The notes beneath the pieces are model-generated. The model had not been told where the DNA came from, did not search any database, and saw only the letters and a list, made by a program, of their open reading frames with translations. A program made the translations under genes and the position numbers. A stretch of 64,000 nt of DNA, taken from assembly GCF_963583255.1 (NCBI RefSeq), contig NC_084807.1, forward strand, positions 6,242,872-6,306,871, read 5' to 3'. Shown here one piece after another: positions 22,881-33,831 of this stretch (position 1 is its first letter; every line of letters begins with the position of its first letter). Source of the DNA: Pyrus communis. Its lineage: Eukaryota; Streptophyta; Magnoliopsida; Rosales; Rosaceae.

Positions 22881-25314
22881 TTTGGGTTTGTCTTTATCAC
22901 AATTTAATTTCGAGTTTGTTTTTACAACATATGGTAGAATTATGGCCTGCCAAGGTGTGGCATCATGCCCGAAGGGTGATCCTTGGCACCTAAGACCTAA
23001 AACTTCAAGAATAAGGGATATTGTTCCCGAACCTCAACCTTGCAGAATCTACTTCCATCATTGGTTATGCACCTGTTCGTGCCCCTACCAATGCCGTTGA
23101 GGAGTACATTCTAGTAGTCAATATGTGAGACTAATTTTGCTCCACCAAACATCGTTGGAAGAGTAGAATTTTGACATGGATGGCCTTGTTGGCCGAATCC
23201 CCTTAGTAAACAATTTACTTTGTGAACATATTTTTTATGTTCTTGGATTCACATTTGGTGTTTGTTTTAGTTATGGCTATTCTTATCGATCTTGTCCTCG
23301 AAAATGAGTTAATTGATCATATTTCATTTATACATGTGACCGAATTCAATTAAACACATGATTAGGTACGAATGTGGGAAAGTTAGTTGTTGGGATGAAT
23401 GCGATGCTACACACACTAACTTTACACCTAAATCACATATCTAGCAATGACTTCAGGTCTATCTAACCTGATTAAGAGCATTGGCATGCTCTTCGTTGTA
23501 TGAATAGTACTACATTACCATGTCAAAGACCTTATATTCTCCTCGTTTAGGAAGAACGTTGTTAAGTCTTAAGGATATTCGAGAGAACAACAATCATAAA
23601 TGAAACCATTGATGGAAAATAGAGTTGACCATTTTTGCACCACCTTCAAAAATGAGCCTAAAGCTTTGTTTTAGGGCCAATGGACTATCTCCCAACTGGG
23701 AACATGCCATATGTGGCCGGCCTAAAGCCGGGTGATTCGAGCAATTTACTTGTTTTGGCATGACCATTTAGGACACTTAGGTCGTACAATGATGCCACGA
23801 CACATCTCCTTACCCGAAGTAAGGATCTTGTGTCTATGAGCACACTTTACCAAGCCTGCTCATTGGGAAATTGATTTTCTAAATCATCCCTAGCAAAGAT
23901 ATGAAACAACCTTCTTTTTATAGTGGATTCAATGGAGAGATGCAAATATGAGTTGTATTCTAACGGAGAGTCTCATTTATTTTTCTCTCTGACAACTTGA
24001 GGAAAACACCTCCTAAGATGTAAATATACATTTTTATTCACATCTGTCGGCGAAGATAATTTACATTCCGTCATTGGAGATCTCCGAGAACAATTAAAAT
24101 AATTAACATGTCATAGGTGTTTTGCATTTTCCATTGACGAAGCGCTAACTACGACCATTTTTCTGTTATACGTGCAATAACTATTTTACATACATGCATG
24201 GTAGCATGTGCTACGATTCACTAGAAAACAATATGGGCACTGTGCACAAAATGTTAAGTGTGCCTTTTGATGCTTAAGGACACCAACATATGTGCCCATA
24301 GAACAATAGCAACAATGCAGCAACTAAAATATTATATGAGCCCTGTATGGGCGTGCTCTTTGATCATAGGGCATCATATGGCATTTTGTGCCCAAAGAGA
24401 TGAGCACAACACAAATACACAAGGGCCCAACCATAAGCATCAAGAATATTATATTCAAAACCATCCATCAAAATATATTAACAATTGTATTCATGATCAG
24501 TAGATGAAATGTTAATCTATAGTCATATTTTAGTCATCAGACACCAAAATATAAACACCATATATTCAAACCACTTACACAATCCATCTCAAATTACACA
24601 AATGAAAACAAAAATTAAAATCAATACCTATTTGGATTCGAAACAAAAATTAAATCTCAACCATTTGTAACACACAATACGTCAAAATGAAGCTGGGATT
24701 AAGAGGAGTTTGGTTTTTACCAAAATCGAGGTCAAAGGATGGTCGGAGATGGCAAGAATTGGGCCTGAAAGTCACGGCCAGTTTAGGTATCAACGAATCC
24801 ATGATAGATTCGAGCATGCAAAGCTTGAATTTGGTCCCTAGGATTGTGGGGAGTTCGTTTGTGGTGTCAATCTCGTCTAAGACGATGTAATTTGGTTGGA
24901 AAACGCTCGAGAAACCTGCAACTCATGTGAATAGTGGAGATCGTTAGTTCTCTGATCAATCTCGCAAATGTAGTGGAAATTTTCACATACGAGGCTAGAA
25001 ATCGACTTAGAACATAAAAAAGTATTAAGCGGAGGTAGTTACAGACCTTACCTCGGTTGGGAAGGTGATGAACTGGCCAGAATTTTCTCGAATTCAAGAC
25101 GGAGCTTGTGGTTCTCATATTTGAGGTTTGAGTCAAGGGTCTAGGTACTAGTCTCGTGTTTGGTGCGAGGTTGGGACGAGGATGGTGGTGGTTTAGTGTT
25201 TGAAGTCGTCGGATAACGTAGTCGTTGCGTGGCTCAAGGAAAAGTGAGCCGAGAGAGAGAGGAGAAAGACAAGGGAAAGAAATGAGAGAGAAGTGAGGGA
25301 ATTTGATTGAGAGG

Positions 25315-25674
25315 CACTGTTCTAAAAAAAAAAAATCTCATCTAGCACCGCTTAGGCCCTGTCTAAACGATAGGTGGTTGGTCATCGCTTCGATTAATGT
25401 CTAGACGTTTGAAAACTATGAAAGGGCGCCTAGACCTGCTGAGGCACCTACCTAGACTATCTAAGCACATGCCTAACCAGCCCAGACCAGCCTAGATTGT
25501 GACTTCCTTAGACAGAAAATAGGTAACTTTCATTTTGCATTTTATATTTTTAAGAAATTATAAGAGACTTGTTGAATACTTAAATGAACATGCACTATGT
25601 GCTTGTTCCTCATGTTTTCATTATATTCCAATACTTCATAATATATATGTCATTTTATTTTATAGTTTATGATG

Positions 25675-25711
<37 letters not shown>

Positions 25712-25829
25712 TATAAATAGACACTTATTTACACGAAATATAATAGATTTACTTAAATTCTCCTAATCTGCTTAGGCACTAAGCCCTATCTCATCGTCCA
25801 ATTAGCGCCTAATGTCTTTTAAAACCGTG
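25315..25829. mobile_element. Mutator-like MITE, GTTCTAAA family, nested in the CACTA element
   Basis: Ends CACTGTTCTAAAA and TTTTAAAACCGTG. The internal CCTAGAC/GCCTAGGC clusters and the AT-rich core with TATATGTCATTTTATTTTA match the copy at 36877-37385 in order. I could not find a convincing target duplication here. Confidence 0.6.
25679..25708. repeat. AT microsatellite
   Basis: About 14 AT/TA units within the nested Mutator-like repeat. They are absent from the related copy at 36877-37385. Confidence 0.85.
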
Positions 25830-27291
25830 CCAAGAAGAGTAAGAATGAGTACGAGAGGAAGGAACGGGGGACAAGGAAGAGAGGTGTGGGCCTGGCACAC
25901 ACTCTAACTCTACTAAAAGACAACAAGATAATTTTCTAACTTTTGGGTTCATCGGGTATGGGGAGAGCTAGAAGGAAAGAGAAAATACAATTTTTTATTG
26001 CAATTTTAAAATTTTTAGTTGGTGTTAATTGTTGGGAGTAGGATTCTTTCATTTTTTTTATTTTCATTATCTTCTCTTTCATTCTTTTATATATTATTTT
26101 TTATCTTATTATTTTTATAAAAAAATTAATATAAAATTTTGACTTAATTTAACCGTTACCGTTCTAATAAAAAAAAAAAAAAAAGAAGAAAGATTAGAAT
26201 AGGAGAGAATTCTCCTCCTAATTGTTAACACCCACAGTTTTAATACTTAGAAGAATTACACACATGGGTAGCAAGTCCTATTGGACTGGCTTTGGGAGCG
26301 AGTCTAGCTATAGCAAATCTCTACTTTCATTTGTTATTGACCACAAGCACATCCTTCGTGTTCTCTTTCATAAAAAATATATATTTGTAAAAAAGTAGTC
26401 AGATCAAAAGGCATGAAATTGCTTTTCGTGTGTTTGTAAATCAATAAAAAATTATGATGACTGATACTTATAAATAGCTCCCATTTTAATGGGCACAATT
26501 ACACTTTTTTATGACACAAATTAATGTGTTTTTTTGTTAGAGGGCACATTTGAGATGTTTTGTGTTCAATGCAATTCAAAAAGCACAAATACATATTTAT
26601 GTTGAATGACAATGCAAAGGGCAAAAGTAAATTGTGTTCTTAGCCTATTTTTCTTGTAATGATTGCTAGTATGTATTATTGGATAAACTTGGTCTCATGT
26701 TCTTTTTTCTTTTAAAGGGATAGTGAGAATGGAGAATTGAACCTAGAACCTTGAATGCAGAGATAAATATCCTTAGTTGCTTGACTTAAGTCCCTTGCAA
26801 CTTGGTCTTATGTTCATGCTGATTATTTGGTTGTTTAAGAAATTAAGAATGCAAAGTTGGTCATGCAATACGAATATAAAGTGCGTGTATTGTATCAATT
26901 GCTAACTCAAACCGTGAACGGATGAATACAAACTTTCACAGTTTTTTGTTTTAAGTATGAAAACTTTGTGTTTGTTTTTTGTTTTTAACTTATAGTTTTG
27001 TTTGCTTTTAATTTGTAATTTCAGTTATTTAGGAATGAAGCAACATTTTCCTTTTTTGGTACCAAAGGATGAAGTTAGCATTGCCAATCGTAGAAGATGG
27101 TACACGTACTTCCTATTCCTTTAATCAACCAATTCCTCCTTAATTTCTTATTGTTTGGTGGAATAATTAACGTTTAGAAACTCAGCATTCTTGCATGTGC
27201 GCAAATATATATTAATTTGATGTGAAGATCTACATAGATGAACACCCGCTCCCTCCAATATTAATTACTGCAAGCCCATAGAGAGAAAGAG

Positions 27292-27732
27292 ATGGTATCG
27301 ATCATTCAGAAGAGACCCCTGTGGCTGATCGAATTAATGGGTTTGATGGGCAAAATAGCAAGCTTCATAACCACCACAACAATCATCTTTGTCATCCATC
27401 TTTACGAAAAAAATTTCAAGCAGATCACTATGTTCATTTATCATAGAAATCCTTGCAACAAGGACAGTACTAGTATTGCCCCATACTGTGTTGTGTGCCT
27501 CCAAGAGGTGATAGAGGGCCAAAGGTACCGAAAGTTGCCGATATGCAACCATTGCTTCCACGTTTCTTGTATCGATACATGGTTCCTATCACATTCTACG
27601 TGCCCGCTATGCAGAACAGATCAGGTCTTGTTTGTTCATAAGCGATATCAGCAGCCTCTTTTCCACCTATTTTTCTCTTTCATCAAGTTCGCAATTTTTT
27701 CTAGGGAAAACACGTTGTCATCTCAACTTTGA
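27292..27732 (+). CDS. Small RING-H2 protein, likely membrane-anchored E3 ubiquitin ligase (ATL-type)
   Basis: Single-exon frame of 146 codons. Residues about 18-37 ([20 protein letters not shown]) form a hydrophobic, probably membrane-spanning segment. A complete RING-H2 domain follows: Cys66, Cys69, Cys85, His87, His90, Cys93, Cys104 and Cys107, with the conserved Trp97 and Pro105 used in E2 binding. This order (transmembrane, then RING-H2) and intron-less structure are typical of the ATL family. The tail after residue 110 is short and unremarkable. The GLD motif usual between the two parts in ATLs is not evident, so other small RING-H2 families are possible. It stands alone, with CACTA debris upstream and repeats downstream. 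Substrate unknown. It is the only plausible intact gene in the spacer. Confidence 0.75.
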   Translation: MVSIIQKRPLWLIELMGLMGKIASFITTTTIIFVIHLYEKNFKQITMFIYHRNPCNKDSTSIAPYCVVCLQEVIEGQRYRKLPICNHCFHVSCIDTWFLSHSTCPLCRTDQVLFVHKRYQQPLFHLFFSFIKFAIFSRENTLSSQL

Positions 27733-28350
27733 GATTACCATTGCTAAATGACAATCTAAAGAGGTTGGAAGGTTTTTTTCTTTTCATATCTGTCAGCTTC
27801 TAATCCGAAAGATCTGATTATTGTATTAATAACTGTGATAATTAGCACAAAGTCGCTGGTTTTAATACTTTGAGTTCTAAGAGCAGAAAAGGCAGGCCCC
27901 AAATTGTTGAATAAAGACACCATCATCTCCAGAAGGCAAAAACTATACTTGAAACTAATCCTCTAATTGGAGCCCATGGACTTTGAGCCAATTTACCTAT
28001 CTAATCTTCTGTTTTTCCTTTTATCGTGATAATGTCTATATCTTCAAGTAGAGCTGGGAATTTCTACCCAAAACCCAGCAAAACCGACCACACCAAGCCA
28101 TCTATTAATCGGACTACCGATGCCCTCAAACTTTGCTGGCCACTAAGTAACAAGTCTGGTTGTGAAAAGATGGTAAGCGTATTTAAATTATCTATGTACC
28201 CTAACCTTCCCTTGCTTCACGTAAGGTAACTAACACAATTTTGTCAATATTTATGAGAGACAAGTTAGCGGTTCACCACTAACCACACCTTAAGTGCATA
28301 GCACGATAAGTGTGAGACTTATATCACAAAAACACATGTATCTAGAAGTA

Positions 28351-28768
28351 GGCATAGGATCGTCTCCAGAGCATACCCATCCGGATCCTTCTTCTGTACA
28401 GTCCAAGTCCGCATCCTAGCTTCCCCGGAGTTGGGGTGGTGGCTTCCCCGGAGTCGGCATGGTGGCTTCCCCGGCGCTGGTAACCGACAACGTCATAGTC
28501 GTCTGAAACGATGAGCCACCCTGGAGTCGGCGTGGTGGCTTCCTCGGCGCTAGTAACCAGCAACGTCATAGTCGTCTGGAACGACGAACGTAGTTCGTCG
28601 TTCTGAAAGCGTAGAAGTTCCTTAGAAACAAGCAGAAAAAATGAAGAGGAAGAAGAAGCAGGATTGAAGAAGAAGAATTGAAGAACAAGATTGAAGAACA
28701 AGAAGAAGCAGAAGTAAAACTGAAGAGATTAGATCCGGATGGGTTGGATCCGGAGAGGATCCTATCCC
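28351..28768. mobile_element. Mutator-type MITE with GC-rich internal repeats
   Basis: Terminal inverted repeats begin GGCATAGGATCGTCTCC and end GGAGAGGATCCTATCCC, extended by ACCCATCCGGATC on both sides. A perfect 9-bp duplication CTAGAAGTA flanks it (28342-28350, 28769-28777), as expected for Mutator-like elements. The centre (about 28420-28600) is GC-rich and made of repeated GGCTTCCCCGG, GGAGTCGG and AACGTCATAGTCGTCTG blocks. Open frames through it look like repeat translation and are not called. Confidence 0.85.
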
Positions 28769-28919
28769 CTAGAAGTATAATTGTTTGCTAATGAGTGTCA
28801 TATCCTTCGAGAGGCTGTATACTAACTCTCACCAATCGACACACAGAGAAAATTAAATTTATTAAGCAAACCAATTGTAGAATTTGACTTTAAACGCACA
28901 AATCGAAGCAAATAATAAA

Positions 28920-29039
28920 GGGAAGTGTTATTGGTACTCCAAAATTCTTATTTTACACTTCTCACAAGTGTATTTTCTTTCCTAATATATAAAATTTGGA
29001 GTATAGAATGAGATTTTTGGAATGCTAATAACAATTCCC
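28920..29039. mobile_element. Small hAT-like MITE (120 bp)
   Basis: Ends GGGAAGTGTTATTGG and CTAATAACAATTCCC, with perfect 8-bp duplications ATAATAAA (28912-28919, 29040-29047). The body is nearly palindromic (ACACTTCTCACAAGTGT at its centre). Relatives are at 6895-6975 and 50198-50318. Confidence 0.88.
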
Positions 29040-30202
29040 ATAATAAATTACTATAAATTACTTAATAGTTGAAGGTTTATACCCTAACCATAGATGCAAG
29101 TGACCCTTTATTACAGTGGCAGAAAGAAGTTGAGCCATTGCATGATGGCATGGGGTTCGAACCACGTCAGTGTCTAATCTAACTTATAATATAACAAAAT
29201 CTATCAAATCCCACCCCCCCCCAAAAAAAAAAAAAAAAAAAAAAAACCCTAACCATAGATAGGACATTAGTTCTCCTTAAAAAGTATAACCTTTTAAATA
29301 CAGGTGGACATCAAACTGACCAAATCTAAGGATTCAAATTACTTTGGGCAGTTTGGTTTGGTTTTGACAAAAATAAAAAATAGTCAAACAATTTTAAAAC
29401 TGAATTGTTTTTTTGGTTTGATTTGATTTCGTACATAAATTACATCACAAAAGATCTTACGGTGATTATAAGTGAAACCACTAAATATAAGTCACATTTT
29501 TATTGTAACTTATCAAATTCTCCTAAGGCATCATTACATCAGAAGATTTTCCATCCACATATCAATATAACTATCATGTTTTGCACAGGAATCAAATTGT
29601 GTGTTTGTATAAGATATAAACTATGATGAGCATCAAATTTATGGTGGAGATGAAACGGTGCGGCAAGTTTTAAGTTGGCTTTAATTTTGTTGGTGGACTA
29701 AGAGAGAACATTGGTGTTTGTATACGAGATTAAGGGTGTTTAGCTACCAGAATAACAAGTGAATAAAATGGATACTGAACGGTGAGTACTAAGTATTGTC
29801 CCTATTTGTTGGCCATGCGAAGAATTCTTAGGCTTCCTTACGTATTATGACACGCAATGATTTGTCGTGCAAAATTCATTGCACATACATAGAGTTCAGC
29901 CAACGATTGGAACATGTTTTTGCGCATACATAAATAATAAGCAATGACCTGTAAAATTCGTTATGCATTATTGGAATAAGCAATGGCTTTTGCATCCTTA
30001 TCTATTATTTTGTTGCCTATCGCGTATGTTCTTGGATTGTCACTAGCCATAACCGCACCTATCATAGGGACAGCAACTTGCCAATGTGAAGATTCAGTAA
30101 CTCGTGCGTGACTGTCTTCCCTGATTACTGCAACACCATTACGATTGCTCGCCAGACCTTTCTCTTTATCTTCATTCAAAGTAGCAATCTTCCACTTCAC
30201 AA
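29040..30202. other. Gene-free stretch with an unassigned minus-strand frame
   Basis: Contains a C7/A22 homopolymer pair at about 29213-29247. A 79-codon minus-strand frame (29961-30200) has a balanced composition (WQVAVPMIGAVMASDNPRTY within it) and may be a gene relic, but I cannot assign it. The rest is AT-rich with no visible signal. Confidence 0.35.
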
Positions 30203-31344
30203 TAGGCCTGGCAAACGGGTCGTGTTCTTGTCGTTTTCGTGTAACACCTATTATCTTAACGGGTCCTTAACAGGTCAGGTCACTTTACCCACCCGACCTG
30301 TTAAGAAAAATGTATTTTTTTTCTTAAATTTTCACATACCACACATTGCCATATAAATATTACTTCAAAACATTAAAACACACTTGTCTCTTAAGTACTA
30401 CATCTACATTTGAAGATAAGAACCTAATAAATAAACATCCATACACTACTAGTCTATTACAAAATATTAAATGTGTAAGGAAATGCAAATTATTAAACCT
30501 TGCCAATGGAACTCAAAACTTGCATGTTATTCCTTTTACAGAATCCTCAATTTTCATCGATCATCATGACATAAGATTTTGTGGTATCCACTAGGGTAAA
30601 TATTTTAAATTGAAGATGGAATTCATTCATTGTATTAATATAGGGTCAAAGAGTGTAGCTGTAAAAAATCATCAAAATCGGAATTAAAATAACCGTTAAA
30701 TCAGGATTTTTCGTTGATAACCGTTGAAAAGTTTTGTCCCGTGACTTGATATCTGAATGTTTGTTTTTTGCAATTTTTGGCTTATGCGATCTTGAAGTAT
30801 ATACAAACAAGTTTGATGGTTGGATTGTTGAGACTAGTTTCGTAGAATGCGTATCCCATCAAAATAATAGATTCACTAATACTTGAGAGTTTATTCATAC
30901 TTTCATTAAGTATAACATAAGATTTTGTGGTATCCACTAGAGTAAATATTTTAAATTGAAGATCGAGTTCATTCATTGTATTCGTATAGAGTCAAGGAGT
31001 GTAGCTATAAAAAATCATCAAAATCAGAGTTAAAATAACTGTTAAATCATGATTTTTCGTTGATAATCGTCGAAATTTTTTGTCCCGTTACTTGATCTCT
31101 GAATGTTTTTTTTTTGCGATTTTTTGCTGATGCAATCTCGATGCATATACAAACAAGTTTGACGATTGGATTGTTCAAATTAGTTTCGTAGAATTTGTAT
31201 CCCATCAAGTTCAATGGTGTGTGTGTGTATATATATATTTATTAAGTAGATTTAAATTTATTTATTTTGTACGTGTAACACTTAAGAAATTGAATGGTAT
31301 GTATATTTAAGCCGATCTAGTGGTCACCAATTTTTAATATTTAA

Positions 31345-31381
<37 letters not shown>

Positions 31382-31590
31382 TTATAATTTTTTTTTTTTA
31401 GGGTTATAAAATTATAAAATTAATATTTGACTTATCGTGTATCGTGTTACCCACATGTATACCCGAATCAACCCATTATCTTAACAGGTGCTTATTAGGT
31501 TACCCAATAACGATCCGATTCGTTATCGTGTCGACCCGAACACTTGTTGATTTTGTGTCGTATCATGTCGGGTTATCAGGTCGTGTTAAA
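30203..31590. mobile_element. hAT-like element, probably truncated, with internal tandem repeat
   Basis: Begins TAGGCCTGGCAAACGGGTCG, then a region of repeated AACGGGT/ACCCGTT-like motifs, matched in style by 31435-31590 (ATCGTGTTACCCACATG, CGTGTCGACCCGAACAC). This resembles the sub-terminal structure of the element at 3045-4890. The right terminus is missing where Gypsy-like sequence begins, and no 8-bp duplication was found. Two ~290-bp direct repeats lie inside. Confidence 0.5.
30571..31207. repeat. Two direct repeats with 346-bp period
   Basis: 30571-30862 and 30917-31207 share ATAAGATTTTGTGGTATCCA, AAAAAATCATCAAAATC, GATTTTTCGTTGATAA and ATACAAACAAGTTTGA in the same order, with moderate divergence. 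Confidence 0.8.
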
Positions 31591-32428
31591 GCCTCGTGTG
31601 CAGCCGAAGCTAGGATTCCATATCCACATAAAGATCACCTCTATGTTACGCCAAACATGCTCAGTTACGGATGCTAGCTGGCCACATCAAGGACGCTTGA
31701 TCGAGATGCCCGTCCATTGGTAAAGGGAACATTATTTCATAACACGAAGATCGCTAACTGGTCATATCAAGGATACCTAACTACAGTCTATCTTTGTGGC
31801 CAGCCATCTAATAAAAAAATTGCACGATTTGCGTCCTCCTTACCTAAGGTCCAGGTCCCCACGGATTAGGCCAAAGGTAAAAAATCATTCAATTAGCTAA
31901 GTTCTGAAAAAGACCATTATGGCTAAGTCCATGGATGTTGGTGCAGGTCATCGTGCACCTAGTTACACTAGGGCAGCTTAACTCATCCATGTCTGGATAT
32001 TTGGAGTACTAGTAGTTTACCTTATCTTAAGGAAAGAGCATTGTATGTTCCTAAAAGGGCGCAATTTCTGCCATATGTCCCTAAAGGGGCATAATTTTTG
32101 CAAGGTCAGGTGTGAGCAGTTCTTGTAAATATGTAGTCGAGCTAAGCTTGTGAATGACTTCTCAATTCCTCATCGAGAAATGTATTGATCTCTATTGGAA
32201 GGTAGAAACTGCATAACAACTGGATAATCCTTGGCCTGTAAGGTAGTGCTCGTCGAGCTGCTTGAGTCTTTAAACTTTGATAGGCCTGGATAAGATCTAG
32301 GTGGTGATGACAGAATAAGGGATTTATCGTTTTGGAGCCTTCACGTGGGTGGTGGTGAAGGTTTTTTTAGGATCAAGTTTCAGGTTGGAACTGCAGATTT
32401 TCGCCCTCTTATTGTAGCTGGAGAGGAA

Positions 32429-32674
32429 TTATTGTTGGTAACTTGCTACACGGGTGATAACCTTTGTGCGTTCTTCCTCTGTTAGGTCTAAGTTTGTGGT
32501 CATCTCTTTTTTGTCCTGCTCGGGACTTGGCAATAGAGTGTTGATATTGGGCACGATGATGTTAAGAGGAATGATCGGCTCTGAACCAAACGCCAAGGAG
32601 AAAGGAGTTTCATTGGTTGTTCGTCGTTTGTTGTATAATACACCAATTGAACAATGAGAAGCTTGGTTGGCCAC
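32429..32674 (-). pseudogene. Gypsy integrase C-terminal fragment
   Basis: 81 codons. The segment RRTTNETPFSLAFGSEPIIP matches the region after the integrase core of plant Gypsy elements, where the target motif is TPFxLxYGxEAVIP. The catalytic DDE core is not in this frame. Confidence 0.75.
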
Positions 32675-33392
32675 TTGTCTTTCTTATTTGCGGGAGACTT
32701 TTTGAGGTAGTTTAAGATAGTTTTATCTGATGCCCCAAATTGCCTGTTACCTTGGGATGTCTAGGCGTGGACATGTACTTGTGCTGCTTGATGCATTACT
32801 TCTGAAAAAACCTCACCAACTATTTGCCTATGTTAGGTGCCGAACTTGCAAGTGATGTTTTTCCAGGTAAATGTCTTTATGTCCTTTTGGGTAGTAGTCG
32901 TCATGGGTTAGGATTCAACCCATTTCGTGAAGTAGTTGGTTGTTATGATTATCATGTCTCTGCCGCAAGTAGCAAGAAGAATTGATTCTGCCAAGTTGAT
33001 TGTTCTCTACATGGTTGGCGAATGACTTGTCTGCGGATGAAGTTCGCTAGCAGGTAATGTGGGTACTGGCTTGAAGTGCTGGTAGCTGTCTTACTTTTGT
33101 CTAAGCTCCTCAACGTCTTGATTCATGGTTGACAGTAGTACACTACGTTAAGTGCTTTTTAAGCCAAAGAACAGCCTCTGGAGTGGTTTCCACAATCGCA
33201 TTCACATATCTAGCTAAGGACCTTTAGGTCATTGTAAAACGTCAAACAACGGAGATGTGGCCCAGTGAAGGATCTTCAAATGAGCATGTTGCCCTATATG
33301 TAGTAGTGTGCTACCATCGTTTAGAGCTTTTTAGACTCCAGCTTATCTTCGAGGAGTGTTCCATTGACTAGGAAGTTAGTAATATGACCTTA

Positions 33393-33831
33393 CTAACTCG
33401 AGGTTATGTTAATTCGTGCCACCACATCTAATGGTTCTGTTTCTATGCTTAACTTTTCTAAGTGCTTGACTAGAATAGAGTGTCTGAGCTGATGGTTAAA
33501 GGTGGAATCTAGGCATGCTAATGCATCCGCATGGACACTCTCTACACATGGAACCTGCGTGAGGGTGTAAATTGGAAACGATGCAAGTTGCTTCCAAACT
33601 TTTCCCAAGTATTGTATCATCTTTGGATATGTCATCGTGTGCACTCCTGAGTCTTGATTGGTGTTTAGCTGAGAATTTGAATGGATTGCAAGCTTTTTCA
33701 CTGCTAAGTCTTTTTGCTAGCCGGGTGACTGTTGGTAAAGCCTCATACTCTGCTTCGTTGTTAGATGTTTTGAAGTTAGGACGTCGTTGGCTTGATTGAC
33801 ACGACGGAGATTTGCGGGGAAAGCTTAGCAC
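33393..33831 (-). pseudogene. Gypsy RNase H fragment (two frames)
   Basis: Two overlapping minus-strand frames (33496-33831, then 33393-33701) carry successive parts of an RNase H domain: the N-terminal frame has NNEAEYEALPTVTRLAKRL and the second has VPCVESVHADALACLDS. The switch in frame marks an indel. Confidence 0.7.

Larger units (their letters stand above)
22100..24170 (+). mobile_element. Decayed Copia-type gag and pre-integrase remnant
   Basis: Around 23741-23815 the plus strand reads LFWHDHLGHLGRTMMPRHIS in one frame, which matches the WHxRLGHxG signature of the Copia gag pre-integrase zinc domain. Upstream sequence is low-complexity and repeat-rich (22300-22366 and 22640-22880). 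Stops and frameshifts break it everywhere, and no integrase, RT or LTR pair is visible. Confidence 0.6.
24219..26660. mobile_element. Non-autonomous CACTA-like element
   Basis: Starts CACTAGAAAACAATATGGGC and ends TTTTTCTTGTAATG (reverse complement CATTACAAGAAAAA), flanked by a 3-bp duplication ATT (24216-24218 and 26661-26663). The sub-terminal regions carry many GGGCAC/GTGCCC motifs in both orientations, as CACTA transposases require. No transposase frame is present. A Mutator-like repeat is nested at 25315-25829. The 3-bp duplication alone is weak; the terminal and sub-terminal motifs carry the call. Confidence 0.65.
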
